Source: G965218495 sp965218495 (lineage in GTDB: Bacteria > Bacteroidota > Rhodothermia > Rhodothermales > Bin80). From it: 64,000 nt of DNA. The notes under the pieces were generated by a model. It worked only from the letters and a program-made list of their open reading frames with translations, searched no databases and was not told the origin of the DNA. Below are positions 18,902 through 29,756 of the stretch, piece by piece; the stretch's first letter is position 1; every line of letters starts with the position of its first letter. The DNA lies in assembly GCA_965218495.1 (NCBI GenBank), contig OZ244626.1, positions 3,286,001-3,350,000 of the forward strand. The letters run 5' to 3'. The translations under genes were made by a program, and so were the position numbers.

Positions 18902-20497
18902 CCTCTGCCGACTTCTTCTGGCCCCGACCCGCCGCTTCGCCTCCCGCAGCCAAACCCCCTGATCGCCGAGCTGCCCGCATCGTCGCCCTCCGCAAAGAGC
19001 ACAACGCCTCCATCTACCAGATCCAGCAGCTTTTGCGCCAGGAAGGCATGTCGGCCAGCCTGGGCTACATCCAGAACGTCTTCACCAGAGAAGGCATCCA
19101 GCGCCTGCCCCGCCGCCCGCCGCATCAGCGATCTCCGGTGACCACCATAGCCGACAGGCGAAAGCTGGACCTCGCCTCGCGCACCTTTCACACCGACTTT
19201 GCCGGCCTTTTTCTGTTCGCCTTCGATCTGGCTCGTATGCAGCTTGATCCGATGCTGACCGCCGCAGGCATGCCCGGCACACGCATGATACCGGCCGGTT
19301 GTGCGGTGCGCTCCCTGTTGGCACTCAAGCTGTCCGGCATCGGTCGGCCTTCCCAAGTCATGGCCGAAACCCTCGATGAGGGCCTGGCCCTCTTTGCCGG
19401 TCTGAACGCCATTCCCAAGCGCACCACGTTGACGGAATACTCCATCCAGGTGGATCCGACCTTTGCGGGACCCCTGATGCACCAGTGGTACCATGCTGCA
19501 GCAAAGCTGGCCGATGCCCTTGGCCCCGGGCGGTCCATCGACCTGGACTTCCACACCATTCCCTACCACGGCGACCAGGCGCTCTTGCAGAAGCACTACG
19601 TCTCCAAGCGCAGCCGCCGCCAACGCGGTGTGCTCACCATGCTGGCACGCGATGCCGAGGCCCGCGTCTTTTGCTATGCCGACGCTACGATTCGCAAGGA
19701 AACGCAAAATGACGCCATTATGCGCTTTGTCGACTACTGGAGAGCCCGCACCGGGCAGGTTCCGGGAGAGCTGGTCTTCGACAGCCGGTTCACCGTGTAC
19801 ACCAATCTGGCCAAGCTCACCGCCTTGAACATTGACTTCATCACGCTACGGCGCCGGCATGCCGCGCTGATCGAGCACATTAACGCACTCGACCAGTCGG
19901 CCTGGAGGCAGATTCGCCTCAAAAACATTGGCCGCGCTTACCGCACGCCACGCATTGCCGACGAGGTCGTAAAGCTGCGGGGATACCCCTATCCCCTACG
20001 GCAGATCATCGTCAAGGGTCTGGGGCACGACAAGCCGACCATTCTGATCACCAACCGGATGAAGCGGTCGCCCGCACAGCTGGTTGACCGCTACGCCCGG
20101 CGCATGATCATCGAAAACGTCATCAGTGATGCCATCGACTTCTTCCACATGGATGCATTGAGCTCCGCGGTACCCATGCGGATCAATGTGGATGTGCAGC
20201 TGACGGTCATGGCCAGCGTGCTCTACCGACTCCTTGGCGCACGCGCAGGCGCAGGCTATGAAAAAGCGGAATCGCGCACGATTTATCGCGACCTGGTGCG
20301 CCATAGTGGCAAGGTCACCATCACCGAAGACGAGATCCTCGTCCAGCTGCGCGCACGAGCCAGAGCCCACTACTTGGTCTCTGCGGGATACCCCGAATTA
20401 CGCGAGCGCATCCCGTGGCTCGGCAACAAGACGCTCCGCGTACAGCTATCGAAAAGACCCTGATTGTCACAGGGCTAAATTGCCGCGGTAATTGAGG

Positions 20498-20797
20498 CTA
20501 GACACGGAGGTAGGTGGCGCTGGACGTGCCGCCCGGGCGGGCGTGGGTATATCGGCTGGTGGTCGCCAGCGACGCGTGACCGAGGGTTTCCTTAACTTCG
20601 TGGGCGGGCGCAGTCTGCGGGTTGCCGGCCCGGGCTTCGTTCACTACCAAAGACGACGCGACCAGCGCGAAGTGCCGGGGCGCCATACGCCACCAGTCGC
20701 GCGTGACCTGTTGACGTCCTGCGGCAACCAAGTCGCGGGAAGGACGCGCCGTCAAATAGCTGAGTACGGAAGTATCCATATAGACGGAAGGCAGCAT
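20498..20797 (-). pseudogene. PIN-domain toxin fragment fused to integrase tail
   Basis: The first 60 residues (MLPSVYMDTSVLSYLTARPS, then VTRDWW) match the start of VapC/PIN-domain nucleases, including the first catalytic Asp. The frame then runs into VKETLGHASLATTSRYTHARP, the C-terminal box of tyrosine recombinases with the nucleophilic Tyr. Neither half is complete, so this is a deletion fusion of two relics. Confidence 0.65.
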
Positions 20798-20927
20798 ACG
20801 ACAGGGACAGGGCTCCAGCAGAAGATAGAAGATACGAGGACCGCGTCAGCAGAGAAGGTCAGCGCCCTACAACCCCAGATCCCAATCCTGATTGATCAAC
20901 GTCAATACATGATGGAGCCGGCGACAA

Positions 20928-21131
20928 TTAAATTTGGATTAAGAGAGAGGCCGAGCTTCGAGGCTCCGCAGCTCGTTGGGCCGCCGTACGCCACCAGTCA
21001 CGTGTGATCTGCTGATAATCTGCGATAAGCGGGTCCATGGAAGGACGGGCAGCCAAATAGCTCACCACGGTGGCTTCCAGATAGACGGAAGGTAGCATAC
21101 GACAGGAGTAGAAATCCGAAAGACTATACAA
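20928..21131 (-). pseudogene. Second PIN-domain fragment
   Basis: Encodes MLPSVYLEATVVSYLAARPS and ITRDWW, parallel to the fragment at 20498-20797, with a Glu where the first catalytic Asp is expected. The upstream 110 bases (21070-21185) are also a diverged copy of 20770-20885, so a block including the toxin start was duplicated. It stops after about 60 residues. Confidence 0.55.
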
Positions 21132-22407
21132 GATACGAGGACCGCTTCAGCACAGAACGCAAGTGTCCTACAACCCCAGATCCAAACCCTGCTCTTTCTG
21201 CACCACGGCGAGCTGCCAGGTCTGCGCCCCCACGGCCTGCTGCAGGGAGTCACGCTGCCGCAAGGGAAGCTGTGCAACCCGGGCGCGGACCGCGCGCTCC
21301 AGCGCCGCCTGACCCGGCAGACTACCGGGCTGCGCTGCATCTGCCCTGGCAGCGGTCTCCCGCTCCATGGTCTCCATGCGGGCGCAATCAGCCTCCGACG
21401 GCACGTTTCGCTCCGCGTAAGCCTGCGCACGCGCCATCCAACCCTGGCGGCAGCACGCGCAGCAGTCGTATCGGAAACCGTAAACAGCCCCAACCCCGCC
21501 TTGCGAGGCGCAGAACGCAACGCACCAAAACCCTCTGGACGCACTTGGAGGTCCTGGATCGCGTGCTCCAGTGAACGGGCTCCGGCCATGCGCCAAAATG
21601 CCCGATAAGCCTGAACAAGCTGGCGATAAACCTCCTTGAGTGCATCCCTGAAAGCCACCGACCGCTGACTGGCTCGTTGATGCTGCGCGTGCGCCTGGCG
21701 CAACGTGAACTGCGCCTGACGGTGCGCAACCTGTGCGCTGTTTAAGCCCTGGTGCTGCGCACGTACGGCCTCAAAGACGCGCACGTCAACGTAGGCCGAT
21801 CGCAGCGCGGCATTCGAGCGCCAACGGCGGTAAGCGTGCTGCTGCGCTCGACGACGAGCGGGACGAAGCGCCGTCGGCAACGAGTCATGCGTACCGTGAT
21901 TCACATACGACTGCAGCGACTGGCCGTAGCGCACCTCCAGCTGCGGCCGACTGCCCAGTGAAGCGATGCGGCACCCACCCACGTGCCGGCGCCCATCGGT
22001 AACCACCACGCCTCGGGAGCGAGCCTCGAGGCGCAACCCGTGAGCACGCAGCTCCGCGAGCAGCTCCTGCCAGGTGTTGGCCTTCGACAGCGCAGGTCCG
22101 ACCGCCTGGTGTACCTCACGGGCAAACGCGCGGGCGCCACGACGACCACCCGAGTGGGAACGCTCCGGGCGCTCTATGCCCTTAGCGCGGGCGTGGTGGC
22201 CCGGCACGCGAACCAGATCCCAGCGCTGCTCCAGCTGCCGCAGCGTGTGCTCGATGCGGCGATAGTCGTGGCTGGCGCTCCAGGCCTTGCCCGTGTCCGG
22301 ATGCACACGGTTCACCATCACGTGAACGTGCGGATGTGCCGTGTCGCGGTGCGCTACAATCCAGGCCTGATGATCCTGCAACCCATCCATCGGGATAGGG
22401 AGGGGCC

Positions 22408-23859
22408 TCACGGCCCCCACCCTCCCACACCACCGTGCGTACGGGTCCGTACACGGCGGTTCAATGGACTTGAGCGAACCGGCTTGGATGCCAAGGACAC
22501 CAGGTCGAGTTCAGCGAAGAGCGCATTGGGGAGTGCATAGCATAGGGCGGGGGTAAGGCTGAGCCGCCAGGGACCGTGTCCGCTGCCGGTAAGCGTCGCC
22601 GCCCATGGATGCCGCACACCCAACCGGCGTAGCGCCCGATAGCGGCGCCGTGGAGTCTTCCACTGGTGCCACAGATAGGCCCGCAACCGACGACGGATCC
22701 AGCCGTCCAGCCTGCGCAGGACGGAAGGCGTTTCGCAGTAGCCGAAGTAGCCCCGCCAGCCACGAAGGTAGCGGGACAGCTCTGCGATGACCTGACGGAA
22801 ACGCACGCCACGCGTACGGCGCGTCAATTCCCGGACCCGCTGCTTCAGACGCTCCCGGGCCTTCGGCGCGATGCACCGACGGGGCACCGGCCCACGCGTG
22901 AAGGTGAAGCCCAGAAACGAACGGACGGCTATGTCCCCTACCGCACTCTTGGTCGTGTTAACCTTCAGCTTTAGGCGCCGTGCAAGAAATCGGGTCACGC
23001 TCTCCATCACACGCTCCCCCGCACGCTGCGACCGTACATAAATGTTACAGTCGTCGGCATAACGGACAAAGCGGTGTCCCCGTCTCTCCAATTCCTTGTC
23101 CAACACATCCAGCATCACGTTAGACAACAGCGGCGATAGCGGCCCGCCCTGCGGCGTTCCCTTGACCCGCTGACTGACCAGCCCGCTCGCCAGCATCCCC
23201 ACCGTCAAAAACGCGCGGATCAACTTGCGTATGCGCCGGTCCGTCACCCGCTTGGCCACCAGTCCCATCAGCTTGTCGTGATTCACGTTATCGAAGAACT
23301 TCTCCAAGTCCATGTCCACGACGATACGGTAGCCCTGCGCGACATACTCCTGCGCCTGCGCTACCGCCTGGTGGGCGGAGCGTCCGGGCCGAAACCCGTA
23401 GCTCGCCTCCGAGAACGTCTCGTCCCAGTCCTCCTGCAATACCTGTAGCAACGCCTGCTGCACGAACCGGTCAAGAACCGTCGGCACACCCAGGACGCGA
23501 ACGCCACCCGATGGCTTGGGAATCTCCACCCGTCGCACCGCCTGCGGCGTGTACCGGCCTTCAAGAAGCTGAGAAATGATCTCGTTCCAGTGGGTCTGCA
23601 GGTAGGATCCCAGTTCGGCGACGGTCATCCCGTCTACGCCAGGGGCCCCTTTGTTGCGCTGTACCTGCGCCAGCGCACTCTTCAAGTTGCGGGGTTCCAC
23701 GACCGCCTCCATCGACGGTCCCCGCACACGTGCCGGGAGTTCGGTTTCGGGTTGCGCCGCGCGAACTTCGGTCCCTTCCTCATGGGCTCCACCGGATTCA
23801 CCGGGGCTGTCCCACGTGAAAGGCAGCGTTAGCTGGATATTCTGCCGCATTGGTCGCAT
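22408..23859 (-). CDS. ltrA: Group IIC-like intron reverse transcriptase/maturase (C1)
   Basis: 483 residues. Order: NKGAPGVDGMTV, VRRVEIPKPSGGVRVLGVPT, YGFRPGRSAHQAV, DMDLEKFFDNVNHD, KGTPQGGPLSPLLSNVMLD, active site YADDCNIYV, then maturase region LRGWRGYFGYCETPSVLRRLDGWIRRRLR. It has no endonuclease domain and closely resembles RTs of group IIC introns such as the Geobacillus enzyme. The frame runs on through domain V and stops in domain VI, so the last 20-30 residues may be read-through of RNA structure. Near-identical to the copy in C5 (Val instead of Ala in FLTVGM). Confidence 0.95.
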   Translation of the reverse strand: MRPMRQNIQLTLPFTWDSPGESGGAHEEGTEVRAAQPETELPARVRGPSMEAVVEPRNLKSALAQVQRNKGAPGVDGMTVAELGSYLQTHWNEIISQLLEGRYTPQAVRRVEIPKPSGGVRVLGVPTVLDRFVQQALLQVLQEDWDETFSEASYGFRPGRSAHQAVAQAQEYVAQGYRIVVDMDLEKFFDNVNHDKLMGLVAKRVTDRRIRKLIRAFLTVGMLASGLVSQRVKGTPQGGPLSPLLSNVMLDVLDKELERRGHRFVRYADDCNIYVRSQRAGERVMESVTRFLARRLKLKVNTTKSAVGDIAVRSFLGFTFTRGPVPRRCIAPKARERLKQRVRELTRRTRGVRFRQVIAELSRYLRGWRGYFGYCETPSVLRRLDGWIRRRLRAYLWHQWKTPRRRYRALRRLGVRHPWAATLTGSGHGPWRLSLTPALCYALPNALFAELDLVSLASKPVRSSPLNRRVRTRTHGGVGGWGP

Positions 23860-23917
23860 GAGCTTCCCGTCCTACTACCCCTGTCCATTGTTCGGGCCTT
23901 CATCGGCTATGCCGACT

Positions 23918-25465
23918 GTCGGGTCGGAGGAGGCGCCCCGAAGGGCTAACCTCCGTCCGCCGCTCAAACGGCTCGTACGGTTTTCCCGTAAGCCGCTTTC
24001 ACAAAGGTGTCTCGTCGAGGGTTCAAGGAAGGTTTCAGTGGAATCAATCGTACATGGCCGTACTCCACTGTGGTGTAGACCTTCCTCTCCCCTGTTGGAT
24101 TGTGCCCAATGCGACAGTCTCCTCAGCCGATGATGTACGGGTCTTTCACTAAAGGAACTGTTCCACCTCATCGACTTTACTCGCTGATCGCAATCTCTCC
24201 ATTCCAAACCACCTTTGCCAACTGCCTTCCCCGACCCACCCGGCCGCCGCTTGCGCGGTCACCCGACTTTCGACGGGCTTGTGGTACTATGCAGCCGTCC
24301 GACGACTCGCCACGCATCCGTTCCCACTTCCCCTTACGGGTTATAGGGGCTGTTATCCCGGTGCCACCCGGGAACGTGACGAGCCCTCCTGGGGTATCGC
24401 GGTAGCCCCCGGATTTCCCCGGGGGCCCCGCACAGATCCGGACGTGCGCGCTAACGCATCCGGCTCCTCCCTTGGGTAGCGCCAGCGCGCATGACGTTAG
24501 CAAGTCGGCAAGCCGACCCGCAGCCGTAACCGGTCCACCCCATGGGACACGCAGAATCCGGCTCTGTGTCCGGTACGTGCAGGGCTTCGCGATTTCCCCT
24601 TGGGCGCGACGCTTCGCTCCACCAGCTCCGCCACGTGGGCACCCACGCTTTGTTCGCCGGCTTCAAAGCTACTATCATCGCGTCTGATTTCTCTCCACCG
24701 TGCATCCTCTGATCAGCATTTAGCCTACGCTTTGGCGGCCCTCCCCGAGGGGTTGGGCAATGGAGAGACCTCCCAGGTCCCGGTGCATTACATACGTGCG
24801 TGCCTGGGTTCTTAGACACCGCGGGACCCTCCTGCGCCTCACCGCTAGCGGCGAAGAAGGTATTGCCTTCGACCGATGTGAAAGCCTCGGCATCCCGAAC
24901 AATGATTCTTTCGGTGCTCATTAGCCCCGCCCACACGCGCCTCTGCCGACGCTTCGTCTGCACCCTCACGGGAACAAACGCACGGCTCGAGGGGATGCGT
25001 AGATGGTTAGTCTTTCGCAACGGGGGACTTGCACCCCCTATAAAGCACCAGTTAGCCTGGCGCACCACATCCAGATCTTCCGTACCGTGCCGTTCGCACA
25101 CACCTTGGTTCGACGGGTGGATAAGAACGCCTTCGCCGTCATACTGCCGGCTCGACCTTGCCCCGTCTTTGGCCGACCGATTCGTCCATGGGGTCGCCCC
25201 CTTGACTACGGCCCGGTACTGCTCCTCAAGCCCTTCAGATTCCACCTCGCGGTGGACACCCTGCCCTCCGGTTGTCTCGCGACAATGTCCCGACTTAGCG
25301 CCTGTCTTGGCTGTTTCCGTCGTTTCCAACTCGGTGCCCGTTTAGACCTTTGCTTATCGGTACATCCCGGCCGACGAGGCACTACCCCCGTCTTTGGATA
25401 TGGCACCCCCTATCCGGGCGCCAGTGGGATTTGAACCCACCTGATCTGGGCGCTGCCCAGCACAC
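23918..25465 (-). mobile_element. Group II intron A2 nested in C1 (contains B4)
   Basis: Starts GTGTGCTGGG at 25465, ends CCCGAC at 23918; 878 nt after removing B4. The 5' flank is GGGCATACT, comparable with CGATACA in B2 and CCCATACG in the left B-type fragment, giving a weak CATAC-like target motif for family A. Confidence 0.88.
24396..25065 (-). mobile_element. Group II intron B4 (ORF-less, 670 nt) nested in A2
   Basis: Nearly identical to B1 and at the same position of its A host. Starts GTGCGCCAGG at 25065, ends CGCGAT at 24396. The shared 670-nt length (the others are 668) suggests that B1/A1 and B4/A2 descend from one A(B) composite that moved or was duplicated as a unit. Confidence 0.88.
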
Positions 25466-26744
25466 AGTATGCCCTCTGCTGACTTCTGCGTTGCGATCAC
25501 ATGCCTTACGGCACGTTCAGTCCGGCTTGGCCGGACACAACGCAGATCTCCCAGGGTAAGACCAACCGCCTTCCCCGCACACCTGCCGAATGTACCACCC
25601 CGACGCATAGATGACGCGGACTTTGCGATAACCGGCTCGCTCGTCCGATCGGGTAGGCCTCGTATTCGGTTCTTGTTCATCAGGTCGCGGGTTTGCTACA
25701 CGCTTCCTTCAGACCCCGCCTCGCGGCGACGCCCTTGCGCTTCGCTAATCCTTCGCCGTCATCTGGCTGGATAGAGGACTTTCACCTCCAAGCTGTTGGC
25801 CATGCCTGGCACACCGGTAGCCCCCGGGTTTCCCCGGGGGCCCCGGACAGATCCGGACGTGCGCGCTAACGCATCCGGCTCCTCCCTTGGGTCGCGCTGC
25901 CGCGCATGACGTTAGCAGGTCGGCAAGCCGACCCGCAGCCGTAACCGATTCATCCCTGGGACGCGCAAAATCCGGCACTGAGTCCGGTACGTGTGGGACT
26001 GCACGATTTCCCCTTGGGTGCGACGCTTCGCTCCACTGACTCCGCCACGAGGGCACCCCCGCTTTGTTCGTCGGCTTCACAGCTACGTATCGTCGCATCT
26101 GACTTCTCCTTGCCGTACGTCCTCCGCTCGGCTTTCGCCTTGGCTTTGGCGGCCCCGCCCGTAGCGCTGGGCAACAAGAAGATCTCCCAGGTCCCAGCAG
26201 GATATGTACATGCGTCCATGGGGTCCCGGACACCGTGGGCCTGTCCGCCGTCTCACCATAACGATGACGGACATGTTGCCTTCGACCGAGCTGAAAGCCT
26301 CGGCGACCCAGATTACATGTTTTTCGGTGCTCAATAACCCTGGCCACACGCACCGCTACCGACGCTTCGCGCCCACCCTCACGGGTGGCCACGCACGGCT
26401 CGCGGAGATATGTACCTGGTTTCAGTTTCATAACACGGGACTTTCACCCGCTATATCCTGCCAGTTAGCCTGGCGCACCAAATCCTTCAGCACTACCGCG
26501 CATGCCTCCTCCATCTGCGCATGAGTCGGTCGATCCTCCGCTGCAAAAGACAAGCTCATGTGGTAGACCGGCTTCTTGCAACGGCTCGATTGTGCCGCTG
26601 CTACGCGCATCTCCCGCGCGATCTCCGTCCGATCCTCCGAAAGCAGGTTGCGCGTCTTGGTCCACGCTACGCGATCCCGACCACCGGCGTGCATCAGGTA
26701 GCGCGTCAGGCCCGCGAAATCCTGCCCCCTGGTAACCTTGCCGA

Positions 26745-26942
26745 TCATAGCAGGGACCGCAGCGAAAGTACTTCGGCCAAGACCGCGCGCAGCCGGACCT
26801 CGTCTGGCAGCTCACCGGTCGCGTTCGCAATGTGCGCCAGCTGATTGCCGATGCGCGAGAAGGCGTGATATGCCGCGTCGTTGACCTTCCGGCTTAGCTG
26901 GTGATTGCCCGAAAAAGGCCTATTGGGAGCAATATGCCGGCA
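26745..26942 (-). pseudogene. MobC-like mobilization protein, C-terminal remnant
   Basis: Reads NHQLSRKVNDAAYHAFSRIGNQLAHIANATGEL... VLAEVLSLRSLL and stops with TGA overlapping the relaxase ATG. The IGNQLAHIAN helix resembles the MobC family (accessory relaxosome protein), which typically precedes the relaxase. The upstream part and a start codon are not recognisable, so it is probably truncated. Confidence 0.6.
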
Positions 26943-27141
26943 GATTGGGGGTGGGCGGTAAGCCTGTAGTCGCGGTCAGGGGTGTGCGCAAGGCGCGTAG
27001 CCCCCGAATATGAGTGGATTTGGCACAAAGCCGCGGCCTTCAGCCAGCTTTTCATGCCATTGCACTACAAACACGATATAGGTTTGCGCTCTCCCCATTG
27101 CAAGGAGTCTGGCTTGCTTCCGTGGCGGCGCTGGTAGGGCC

Positions 27142-27624
27142 TTACTGCGCCCTACTGCGTGCCTGGTGCCACTTTCGTCGGCGCGCTTCCTTCTGCTTCA
27201 GAACCTGACCTATGCGGTGCACATTGGTGGCCACCACTACCAGTGCCAGCGTCCTGTCGAAGCCGGCCTTGCCGTGGGTGCGCACTAGTGACATGCCCCG
27301 GTGATGGAGGTTATTGATCGCCGACTCTACGGCCGGGTGTTGACGCCGGGCTGCCACGAAGTCCGGATGGGTCTCCCGTTCGCGGTCCGCTTTACGGTGC
27401 CGCCCCTTCCGGGGCATCACGTTCAGGTCCAACAACTTGTCAAGCTGCTCGCGATTCTTTGGCGTGTAAAACCCCTTGTCCATGCTGCATGATGCCAGCG
27501 CCGGGTAGCGCCGCTTCGCCTCTGCAAGGAACGGCACGATCATGTCCTGGTCACCGCCTTCGTGCTGCACGTGGTGGCGCAGAATGAATTGATGCTGATC
27601 CTCCAGCACGCACACCGGTACGCC
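27142..27624 (-). pseudogene. C-terminal part of an ISNCY-like transposase
   Basis: Begins GVPVCVLEDQHQFILRHHV directly after an intron end and runs to the natural stop: SCSMDKGFYTPKNREQL, RRQHPAVESAINNLHHRGM (catalytic Glu region), ATNVHRIGQVL. It complements the N-terminal part at 12999-13955, which stops at KGKG. In the family KGK is followed by (A)GVPV. A few codons (ELG-x-x) normally found after GVPV are missing. Confidence 0.8.
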
Positions 27625-27949
27625 ATCCATCGGGATAGGGAGGGGCCTCACGGCCCCCACCCTCCCACACCACCGTGCGTACGGGTCCGTACACGGCGGT
27701 TCAATGGACTTGAGCGAACCGGCTTGGGTGCCAAGGCCACCAGGCCGAGCGTGCCGGGAGTTCGGGTTCGGGTTGCGCCGCGCGAACTTCGGTCCCTTCC
27801 TCATGGGCTCCACCGGATTCACCGGGGCTGTCCCACGTGAAAGGCAGCGTTAGCTGGATATTCTGCCGCATTGGTCGCATGAGCTTCCCGTCCTACTACC
27901 CCTGTCCATTGTTCGGGCCTTCGTCAGCTGTGCCGACTACTTTGCATCG

Positions 27950-28608
27950 ATCGGGATAGGGAGGGGCCTCACGGCCCCCACCCTCCCACACCACCGTGCG
28001 TACGGGTCCGTACACGGCGGTTCAATGGACTTGAGCGAACCGGCTTGGGTGCCAAGGCCACCAGGCCGAGCGTGCCGGGAGTTCGGTTTCGGGTTGCGCC
28101 GCGCGAACTTCGGTCCCTTCCTCGTGGGCTCCACCGGATTCACCGGGGCTGTCCCACGTGAATGGCAGCGTTAGCTGAATATTCTGCCGCATTGTTCGCA
28201 TGAGCTTCCCGTCCTACTATCCCTGTCCATTGTTCGGGCCTTCATCGGCTATGCCGACTAGTATGCCCTCTGCTGACTTCTGCGCTGCGATCACATGCCT
28301 TACGACACGTTCAGTCCGGCTTGGCCGGACACAACGCAGATCTCCCAGGGTAAGACCAACCGCCTTCCCCGCACACCTGCCGAATGTACCACCCCGACGC
28401 ATAGATGACGCGGACTTTGCGATAACCGGCTCGCTCGTCCGATCGGGTAGGCCTCGTATTCGGTTCTTGTTCATCAGGTCGCGGGTTTGCTACACGCTTC
28501 CTTCAGACCCCGCCTCGCGGCGACGCCCTTGCGCTTCGCTAATCCTTCGCCGTCATCTGGCTGGATAGAGGACTTTCACCTCCAAGCTGTTGACCATGCC
28601 TGGCACAC
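27950..28608 (-). mobile_element. Group II intron C3 (ORF-deleted, 659 nt) in B5
   Basis: Starts GTGTGCCAGG at 28608 and ends CCCGAT at 27950. It keeps the 5' domains, about 130 bases of the start and 60 of the end of the reverse transcriptase frame, and domains V and VI. Relative to C5, 1219 nt of the ORF are missing. It must use a protein supplied in trans. Confidence 0.88.
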
Positions 28609-28878
28609 CGGTAGCCCCCGGATTTCCCGGGGGCCCCGCACAGATCCGGACGTGCGCGTTAACGCATCCGGCTCCTCCCTTGGGTCGCGCCGTCGCGCAT
28701 GACGTTAGCAGGTCGGCAAACCGACCCGCAGCCGTAACCGATCCGTCCCCTGTGACACGCAGTATCCGACGCTGTGTCCGGTACGTGTGAAACTTCACGA
28801 TTTCCCCTTGGGTGCGACGCTTCGCTCCACTGACTCCGCCACGAGGGCACCCCCGCTTTGTTCGCCGGCTTCATAGCT

Positions 28879-29756
28879 GTCGGGTCGGAGGAGGCGCCCC
28901 GAAGGGCTAACCTCCGTCCGCCGCTCAAACGGCTCGTACGGTTTTCCCGTAAGCCGCTTTCACAAAGGTGTCTCGTGGAGGGTTCAAGGAAGGTTTCAGT
29001 GGAATCAATCGTACATGGCCGTACTCCACTGTGGTGTAGACCTTCCTCTCCCCTGTTGGATTGTGCCCAATGCGACAGTCTCCTCAGCCGATGATGTACG
29101 GGTCTTTCACTAAAGGAACTGTTCCACCTCATCGACTTTACTCGCTGATCGCAATCTCTCCATTCCAAACCACCTTTGCCGACTGCCTTCCCCGACCCAC
29201 CCGGCCGCCGCTTGCGCGGTCACCCGACTTTCGACGGGCTTGTGGTACTATGCAGCCGTCCGACGACTCGCCACGCATCCGTTCCCACTTCCCCTTACGG
29301 GTTATAGGGGCTGTTATCCCGGTGCCACCCGGGAACGTGACGAGCCCTCCTGGGGTTACGTCCAGATCTTCCGTACCGTGCCGTTCGCACACACCTTGGT
29401 TCGACGGGTGGATAAGAACGCCTTCGCCGAAATACAGCCGGCTCGACCTTGCCCCGTCTTTGGCCGACCGATTCGTCCGTGGGGTCGCCCCCTTGACTAC
29501 GGCCCGGTACTGCTCCTCAAGCCCTTCAGATTCCACCTCGCGGTGGACACCCTGCCCTCCGGTTGTCTCGCGACAATGTCCCGACTTAGCGCCTGTCTTG
29601 GCTGTTTCCGTCGTTTCCAACTCGGTGCCCGTTTAGACCTTTGCTTATCGGTACATCCCGGCCGACGAGGCATTACCCCCGTCTTTGGATATGGCACCCC
29701 CTATCCGGGCGCCAGTGGGATTTGAACCCACCTGATCTGGGCGCTGCCCAGCACAC
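28879..29756 (-). mobile_element. Group II intron A4 (878 nt) nested in B5
   Basis: Uninterrupted A copy, same length and same host position as A5 in B2. The B5(A4) block is nearly identical to B2(A5), so the pair probably moved together as one composite. Confidence 0.9.

Larger units (their letters stand above)
17190..20463 (+). pseudogene. IS4-superfamily transposase split by an antisense intron complex
   Basis: Exon-like parts 17190-17355 and 18902-20463 rejoin in frame (RFRKQ then PSADFFWPRP), giving 575 codons. DDE-type transposase: IDLDFH and VFDSRFT supply Asp residues and YARRMIIEN is the IS4 signature Y-x2-R-x3-E. An N-terminal helix-turn-helix (EEAAKRGNYTPGSLRNLLRRF) precedes. The inserted B2(A5) introns lie on the opposite strand, so they cannot splice out of the transposase mRNA and the gene is inactivated. 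Confidence 0.85.
22389..25814 (-). mobile_element. Group II intron C1 with ORF, nested in B3 (contains A2)
   Basis: Starts GTGTGCCAGG at 25814, ends CCCTATCCCGAT at 22389. Without A2 (1548 nt) it is 1878 nt, exactly the length of C5. Domain V is at about 22429-22460 (ACCGCCGTGTACGG ... CGCACGGTGGT). It lies directly behind the domain VI hairpin of B3, the kind of target expected for group IIC introns. Confidence 0.9.
22385..26478 (-). mobile_element. Group II intron B3 in the relaxase gene (contains C1, A2, B4)
   Basis: Starts GTGCGCCAGG at 26478. Its body runs to CTACCG at 25815, is interrupted there by C1 (22389-25814) and ends with the four bases GGAT at 22385-22388. Without inserts it is 668 nt. 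Nesting order B3 > C1 > A2 > B4. Confidence 0.9.
21168..26748 (-). pseudogene. MobA/VirD2-like relaxase split by a nested intron complex
   Basis: Part 1 is 26479-26748 (90 codons: MIGKVTRGQDFAGLTRYLMH...); part 2 starts at 22384 with GLQDHQAWIVAHRDTAHPHVHVMVNRV, which holds the His-x-His metal motif. Removing 22385-26478 joins GATTTG to GGGTTGCAG in frame. Near 21460 the frame shifts, and the natural C-terminus is MARAQAYAERNVPSEADC... to QKEQGLDLGL ending at 21168. The start overlaps mobC by 4 nt (ATGA). This is a plasmid-type mobilization gene. The introns are in sense orientation, so splicing could in principle restore the mRNA up to the frameshift. Confidence 0.85.
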
